From positions 36,207 through 100,206 of the forward strand of contig NZ_JAINVZ010000025.1 in the NCBI RefSeq assembly GCF_019890615.1: DNA of 64,000 nucleotides, in the 5' to 3' direction. A program made the translations under genes and the position numbers. Below, piece by piece: positions 59,746 through 64,000 of this stretch (position 1 is its first letter; the number at the start of each line of letters is the position of its first letter). The notes beneath the pieces were generated by a model, which did no database searches, was not told the DNA's origin, and saw only the letters and a list, made by a program, of their open reading frames with translations. Source of the DNA: Streptantibioticus parmotrematis (GTDB taxonomy: Bacteria; Actinomycetota; Actinomycetes; Streptomycetales; Streptomycetaceae).

Positions 59746-61923
59746 TCACAGCCCCGATGCGCAGTCGTACAGGCGGAAGCTGCCGTCGGCGGCTCTGCCG
59801 TAGGCCCTCGCCGGGACTCGGGTGCAGTTGGACTTGACCCACTTCGTGGCGGGGGTGGACGGGCGCTGGGTGGTCAGCAGGGCGAAGCGGAGCTGGTGGG
59901 AGGAGACCAGCGAGGCCAGCTGCGGTGCCGTGGGGAACGGCGTCAGGCCCGTGAAGCCGCCCATCACCAGCATCGGCTGCGCCGTGTCGCGCAGCAGCGG
60001 TTCCGCGGAGTACGCGGCCTGCGTGGCGACCAGGTACTTCGCGCCCGAGCGGTTGGCCTGGAGGTAGCCGAGCAACTGGCGGTCGCGCTGGTCGGGGGCG
60101 TCCAGCGCGGTCGTGTCGACCTTGGCCTGCCCGTCCTTCAGCTCGAAGTACGCGGTGCCGACCGGCCCGGCCAGCGGTGAGGTCGGCGAGCCCGCGTACA
60201 CCGGGTCGAGGCAGGACAGCGACCACGCGGCGGGCGCCAGCAGCGTCGCCGCGAGCCCCGCGCCCAGCGCGCCGAGCACCCCGCGGCGGGTGGTGCGCGG
60301 CCCGCGGATCCACAGGCCCAGCGCGCCGCACACCCCGAGCATCAGCACGATCGGCAGCGTCCAGCGGGAGAACCCCGGGTGCGGTTCCTCCAGCACCGTC
60401 GCCCACACCGCGCTCAGCGCGATCGCCGCGGGCAGCGCGGCGCGGCGCGGCCCACCGGTCTGGTACTGCTCCCACATCAGGGCGACCCCGCCGCCCGCCA
60501 GCGCGGCCAGCGCGGGCGCCAGCACGATGGTGTAGTAGCCGTGGTTGCCGTTGGAGAGGCTGAAGACCAGGACGTGCATCACCAGCCAGCCGCCCCACAG
60601 CACGAACCCGGCGCGCGACGCGTCGGTGCGCGGCTCGCCCCGGCGCCACCGCACCCCCAGCACCAGCGCCAGCACCGCCAGCGGCAGGAACCAGGCGATC
60701 TGCGGGCCGACCGTGTGGTTGACCAGCATCGTCCAGCCGGTGTTGCCGGTGGTGCGGCTCGCCGCGGTGCCCGCGACGGCGCCCAGCGCGTTGGGGTTGC
60801 CGCCGAAGCGGCTCAGGCCGTTGTAGCCGAAGACCAGCGTGAACGGGTTGTTGTTGGTGGTGCCGTCGAGGTACGGGCGGCTGCCCGCCGGGGTCGCCCA
60901 CACCATCAGCAGCCACGAGCAGGACACCAGCAGCGCCAGCGCCCCGGCCGCCACCAGCCGTGTGATCCGCCGCACCGCGCTTCCCGGCGCGGCCAGTTGG
61001 TAGACCAGCGCGATCGCGGGCAGCACCAGCCAGGCCTGGAGCATCTTCGCCTGGAACGCGAGGCCGATCCACACCGCGCAGGTCAGCAGCGGCGCCCAGC
61101 CGCCGGTGCGCACCGCCTTCTGCGCGGCGCCCGCCGCCAGCACCAGCAGCAGCGTCAGCAGCGTGTCGGGGATGTCGTGCCGGGTCAGCACGACCGCGAC
61201 CGGAGTGAGGGCGAAGACCGCCGCGGCGAAGACCGCGCCGAGCGGGCCCGCCCAGGCGCGGACGATCCGGTGCAGCAGGAAGACGGTCGCCACGCCCTCG
61301 ATCACCTGCGGCAGCGCCACCGCCCACAGGTGCGGCCCGAAGACCCGCACCGACAGCGCCTGCGGCCACAGGCCCCCGGGCAGCTTGTCGATCGTGATGG
61401 AACCGCTGACGTCCACGCCGCCGTAGACGAACGCGTGCCAGCTCGCCGCCATCGACCGCACGGCCGCCGCGTAGTACGGGTGGACCGCGGCGTGGCCCAT
61501 GCCCCACGCGTACAGCACGGTGGCCAGCAGCAGGACGCCGGCGAGCGCGGGACGCTCCCACACCGGCGCGGGCTGCCGCGGCGCGGCCGGCTCCGGCGCG
61601 GCGGCCCGCCTGCGCTCGCCGCCGGGGCGGGCGCGGCGGCGGCCCCGGTCGGCGGCGCGACGGTCGGCCGCGCGACGGTGACCGGGACGGGGGTCCGGGA
61701 CGGCGGTGCCGGTGTCCGAGGCGGGTGCCTCGGAGGCGGGCGCGATCCGCGCGGTCGGGAAGTCGCCGGGTGTCGAGGGGAGTTGGGTCGTGGCGAAGTC
61801 GCCCGGCACCGGCGGGAGTTGGGCCGTGGCGAAGTCGCCGGGGGGCGTGGTGAAGTCCCCCGGGGCCGGGGTGACGTCACGCGGGCCCCGGGAGGAGGAG
61901 CGTCGACGGCGGGAGTTGGTCAC
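59746..61923 (-). CDS. GT39/ArnT-type membrane glycosyltransferase
   Basis: The 725-residue protein begins with a cytoplasmic Pro/Gly tail holding four PGDF-containing repeats, then a basic stretch (RRAADRRAADRGRRRARP), about 11 helices and a C-terminal extracytoplasmic domain. WERPALAGVLLLATVLYAWGM, VDVSGSITIDKLPGGLW and LTRHDIPDTLL match the PMT/ArnT lipid-linked sugar transferase superfamily. Such enzymes add a sugar from a polyprenyl-phosphate donor outside the membrane. The GTG start overlaps the stop of the upstream peptidase gene (GTGA). Confidence 0.88.
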   Translation of the reverse strand: MTNSRRRRSSSRGPRDVTPAPGDFTTPPGDFATAQLPPVPGDFATTQLPSTPGDFPTARIAPASEAPASDTGTAVPDPRPGHRRAADRRAADRGRRRARPGGERRRAAAPEPAAPRQPAPVWERPALAGVLLLATVLYAWGMGHAAVHPYYAAAVRSMAASWHAFVYGGVDVSGSITIDKLPGGLWPQALSVRVFGPHLWAVALPQVIEGVATVFLLHRIVRAWAGPLGAVFAAAVFALTPVAVVLTRHDIPDTLLTLLLVLAAGAAQKAVRTGGWAPLLTCAVWIGLAFQAKMLQAWLVLPAIALVYQLAAPGSAVRRITRLVAAGALALLVSCSWLLMVWATPAGSRPYLDGTTNNNPFTLVFGYNGLSRFGGNPNALGAVAGTAASRTTGNTGWTMLVNHTVGPQIAWFLPLAVLALVLGVRWRRGEPRTDASRAGFVLWGGWLVMHVLVFSLSNGNHGYYTIVLAPALAALAGGGVALMWEQYQTGGPRRAALPAAIALSAVWATVLEEPHPGFSRWTLPIVLMLGVCGALGLWIRGPRTTRRGVLGALGAGLAATLLAPAAWSLSCLDPVYAGSPTSPLAGPVGTAYFELKDGQAKVDTTALDAPDQRDRQLLGYLQANRSGAKYLVATQAAYSAEPLLRDTAQPMLVMGGFTGLTPFPTAPQLASLVSSHQLRFALLTTQRPSTPATKWVKSNCTRVPARAYGRAADGSFRLYDCASGL

Positions 61924-62999
61924 AGGCGACGCGCCACCCTCAGTCCTGCGGCGTAGAAGCCGGTACCGTCAAGACGGGCCACGCCCGCCTTGTCGCCCAT
62001 CGTCGGCCCGTTGGCCTGCGAGCGGCTGGAGTAGAAGCGGGGATGGCCCTCGTTGTCGATACCGAGGTACATCCCGCAGTGGTCGACGGTGATCGGCTTG
62101 CCGATGTTGATGGCGAAGAAGACCAGGTCGCCGGGTTGCAGCATGCTGATGTCGGCCGGCCGGCTGTTGGTGTCGGGGATCAGCACCACACCCGGGGCGT
62201 ACTTGGCGATGGCGTAGGCCCGCCGGGGCAGCCCGGTCCCCGGATCGTTGGTGTCGTGCATCGGGTAGCCCATGCGGTAGCCCCACAGCAGCCGCATGAA
62301 GCCTGAGCAGTCCACGTCGCCGAGGCGCTCCTTCTCCGGCGTGACGTGCGTGCCGTCGGGGAAGGTCCACGGGATGCCGAGGTAGTCGTAGAAGTCGGAC
62401 TTCTCGTCCCGGGAGTGGAAGGAGTCCTCCGACTCACCGGGCACCCGGGGGCCGAAGTTGGCGTCGCCCGCGTAGCGCAGCCCGTTCTTGTACTTCGACG
62501 GCGCGCCGTCACCGTACTCGAAGGCCGTCATCAGCACGTCGGGGCTGCGGTCGGCGAGGGTCGCGGGGAACCACGAGTGGAACCACGAGGTGTTCTCCCG
62601 CCCGCGCGACCACTCGGTGGACATCAGCCGCACCCAGGCGGTGCTGTGCACCACGGCGTCGGTGGTGCGCGGCTCGCTGAAGGTGCGCTGCGGGCCGCTG
62701 AGCAGCGCGGTGCGGGCGCCGTCGGTGAACGTCGCCAGCAGGTTGCCGGAGGCGTCGCGCACGACGGTGCGGTCGGGCGAGGTGACGCGTTCGAAACGGT
62801 AGCCGCCGGTCGGCACGGCGCTGGGCGACCCGCTCTCGTGCTGCGGCACCGCGTCGTCGGGCCCGCCGCTGCCACTGGCCCGGTCGACCGCGTAGAGGCC
62901 GACCGCACCGGCCGCCACCGCGCCCGCCGCGCCGCCCAGGAGGGCGCGGCGACTGGGACGACGGCGCGGCCGACCGTGTCTGGTCGGGTCCTGTTGCAT
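61920..62999 (-). CDS. Secreted NlpC/P60-fold peptidase-like protein
   Basis: The 359-residue protein has a Tat-like signal (RRRPSRRALLGGAAGAVAAGAVGL). The C-terminal domain has the NlpC/P60 triad elements: the nucleophile in GDVDCSGFMRLLWGY, the histidine in TVDHCGMYLGID and LQPGDLVFFA. Such enzymes cleave gamma-D-glutamyl bonds in cell-wall peptides. In this operon, next to PgsC, it could process or release a gamma-linked glutamate polymer. GTGA overlap with the next gene indicates coupling. Confidence 0.88.
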   Translation of the reverse strand: MQQDPTRHGRPRRRPSRRALLGGAAGAVAAGAVGLYAVDRASGSGGPDDAVPQHESGSPSAVPTGGYRFERVTSPDRTVVRDASGNLLATFTDGARTALLSGPQRTFSEPRTTDAVVHSTAWVRLMSTEWSRGRENTSWFHSWFPATLADRSPDVLMTAFEYGDGAPSKYKNGLRYAGDANFGPRVPGESEDSFHSRDEKSDFYDYLGIPWTFPDGTHVTPEKERLGDVDCSGFMRLLWGYRMGYPMHDTNDPGTGLPRRAYAIAKYAPGVVLIPDTNSRPADISMLQPGDLVFFAINIGKPITVDHCGMYLGIDNEGHPRFYSSRSQANGPTMGDKAGVARLDGTGFYAAGLRVARRL

Positions 63000-63032
63000 C
63001 TCGGGGACTCCTCGGTACTCGAAGTCGCTTGG

Positions 63033-63515
63033 TCAGGAGGTGGGCAGCGCGCCGAGCAGCAGACCGGCGGCGAGCACCACGTACGCGCCGAGCGTCACCG
63101 CGGTGGTGGCGATGGCGGTCGCGGCCATGGGCTGGCGCACCAGCTGGTAGGCGATCAGGCCGGGCACGATGAAGCCGAGCGTCTGGGTGGTGTAGAGCAG
63201 CGGGAACTCGTGCTGGAGCGCGAGCATCACGGTCGCCTGGAGCAGCACCGCGGTCAGCACGACGGCCGCGAACAGCCGCTTGCCGTACAGGATCACGTTG
63301 CGCTGGAGCAGCTTGGTGGCGAAGAAGGTCAGCGCGGTCACGCCGATCATCAGCGCCGCCATGCCCGCGTCGGTGACCAGCGTCAGCGCCAGCCAGCCGG
63401 GGGTGATCATGCCGCCGGGGGAGAGGTTGGTGGTCAGGTAGCAGATGAGCGAGAAGACCAGGCCGAGGGAGATGCCCAGGGCGGCGACCTCGGGCGTGAC
63501 GTTGGCGGGGATCAC
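63033..63515 (-). CDS. pgsC: PgsC/CapC-like poly-gamma-glutamate synthesis membrane protein
   Basis: The 160-residue protein has five hydrophobic helices. LGISLGLVFSLICYLTTNLSPGGMITPGWLAL matches the N-terminal PgsC/CapC signature (SPGGxxxPG), and the length is typical. With the ligase PgsB it forms the membrane complex that makes and exports poly-gamma-glutamate. The GTG start overlaps the stop of the gene at the window edge, the place where pgsB is usually found. Confidence 0.85.
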   Translation of the reverse strand: MIPANVTPEVAALGISLGLVFSLICYLTTNLSPGGMITPGWLALTLVTDAGMAALMIGVTALTFFATKLLQRNVILYGKRLFAAVVLTAVLLQATVMLALQHEFPLLYTTQTLGFIVPGLIAYQLVRQPMAATAIATTAVTLGAYVVLAAGLLLGALPTS

Positions 63516-64000
63516 AGCGGCTTCCTCAGCGAGTCGTACGGGTGGTCGGGGTCTGCGGCGCGGGGCGCCCGCTGAACGGGGACGTGCGGCGCCTGGTCGT
63601 GCGGCGGCTGGTCGTGATGCGCCCGGTCGTGCGGCGACGGTTCGTGCGGCCCGCGGTCGTACGGCGACGGTCCGTGGCCCGGCGGGTCGTCGGGCACCGG
63701 CGGCAGGGCCGCGGTCGGCGCGTCCTGGGGCGGCCCGTATCCGGCGGCGGCCTGGCCGCCGTAGCCGCCGTCGTAGCCCCAACCGCCTTGCGCGGCGCCC
63801 TGGTCGAGCGTCTCGTAGCCGACGTGGTCCCACTGGCCGGGGTAGGGCTGGTGGACCTGCTGGTCGTAACCGCCGTGCGGCGCGGGGCTGTCCAGCGGCG
63901 CGACCCAGCTGTACGGCTCCGGCTCGGGCGGGCGGGCCACCGCCATGGTGCCGGTGTCGGCCTCGGTGCCGTCCGGCGCCAGCAGCGGGGCGTCCTCGCT
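63512..64000 (-). CDS. C-terminal part of a gene running off the window, possibly pgsB
   Basis: Only the last 162 codons are visible, and the frame is open to the right edge. The sequence is disordered: Pro/Gly/Tyr-rich, then a His/Asp/Pro-rich repeat (SPYDRGPHEPSPHDRAHHDQ). No catalytic domain can be seen, so the PgsB assignment rests on its translational overlap with pgsC. The His-rich tail could bind metal. Confidence 0.55.
   Translation of the reverse strand, partial: SEDAPLLAPDGTEADTGTMAVARPPEPEPYSWVAPLDSPAPHGGYDQQVHQPYPGQWDHVGYETLDQGAAQGGWGYDGGYGGQAAAGYGPPQDAPTAALPPVPDDPPGHGPSPYDRGPHEPSPHDRAHHDQPPHDQAPHVPVQRAPRAADPDHPYDSLRKPL

Overview
The window is high-GC actinomycete chromosome, almost certainly from the Streptomycetaceae. 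The evidence is the gene content (bldG with its partner anti-sigma factor, a Tad-type pilus locus with a DUF4244 pilin, a thymidylate kinase fused to a transporter-like domain, a Lys-tailed topoisomerase I), heavy use of GTG/TTG starts, and C/G-ended codons nearly throughout.

The left part (1-33,760) is conserved core. It runs: the 5' end of nhaA, acsA, a CooC/MinD-like ATPase and a divergent Fic-like protein, a HAD phosphatase, then the tad pilus operon (CpaE/Ssd-like ATPase, TadA, TadB, TadC, pilin, two TadE/G-like pseudopilins). An MrfA-like helicase lies convergent to it. bldG and an anti-sigma factor follow, then a proton pyrophosphatase, a lipoprotein, a methyltransferase, topA, the tmk fusion, the DNA polymerase III delta' subunit, a membrane protein and a secreted tripeptidyl aminopeptidase.

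A tRNA-Thr(CGT) gene at 33,987-34,060 is the insertion point of a composite mobile region. The 44-bp 3' end of the tRNA occurs three times (34,019; 43,122; 50,422) and bounds two tandem segments. Segment A (about 9.1 kb) is an actinomycete integrative and conjugative element: tyrosine integrase, excisionase, FtsK/TraB-type translocase, small Spd-like proteins, an HTH-DUF5919 regulator, a Nudix hydrolase, an HD-domain protein, a double GntR regulator, a HATPase-domain protein, and a GC-poor restriction-endonuclease-like gene interrupted by one amber codon. No replication initiator is visible. Segment B (about 7.3 kb) keeps both att sites but only the last codons of an integrase, plus a 1.4-kb near-copy of segment A regulatory genes with a 563-bp deletion. 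It carries cargo: a TMEM175-like channel, an alpha/beta hydrolase, an FAD-dependent oxidoreductase and an AraC regulator. Together they look like an ICE followed by a cis-mobilizable element (CIME). To the right of the last att site lies a frameshifted remnant of another integrase and a truncated BtpA-like fragment, footprints of an older event.

The right part (51,000-64,000) is ordinary accessory chromosome: peptidase E, a small zinc-ribbon protein, an MFS exporter with a divergent LysR regulator, an alpha/beta hydrolase with a divergent MarR regulator, an SDR-DUF2867 protein, a winged-helix protein and a VOC protein. The final operon on the minus strand runs from an open-ended gene through PgsC, an NlpC/P60 peptidase and a GT39-type glycosyltransferase, suggesting a poly-gamma-glutamate or cell-surface polymer locus. 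Many starts here have a TAnnnT hexamer 6-7 nt upstream and no Shine-Dalgarno, so several mRNAs are probably leaderless.
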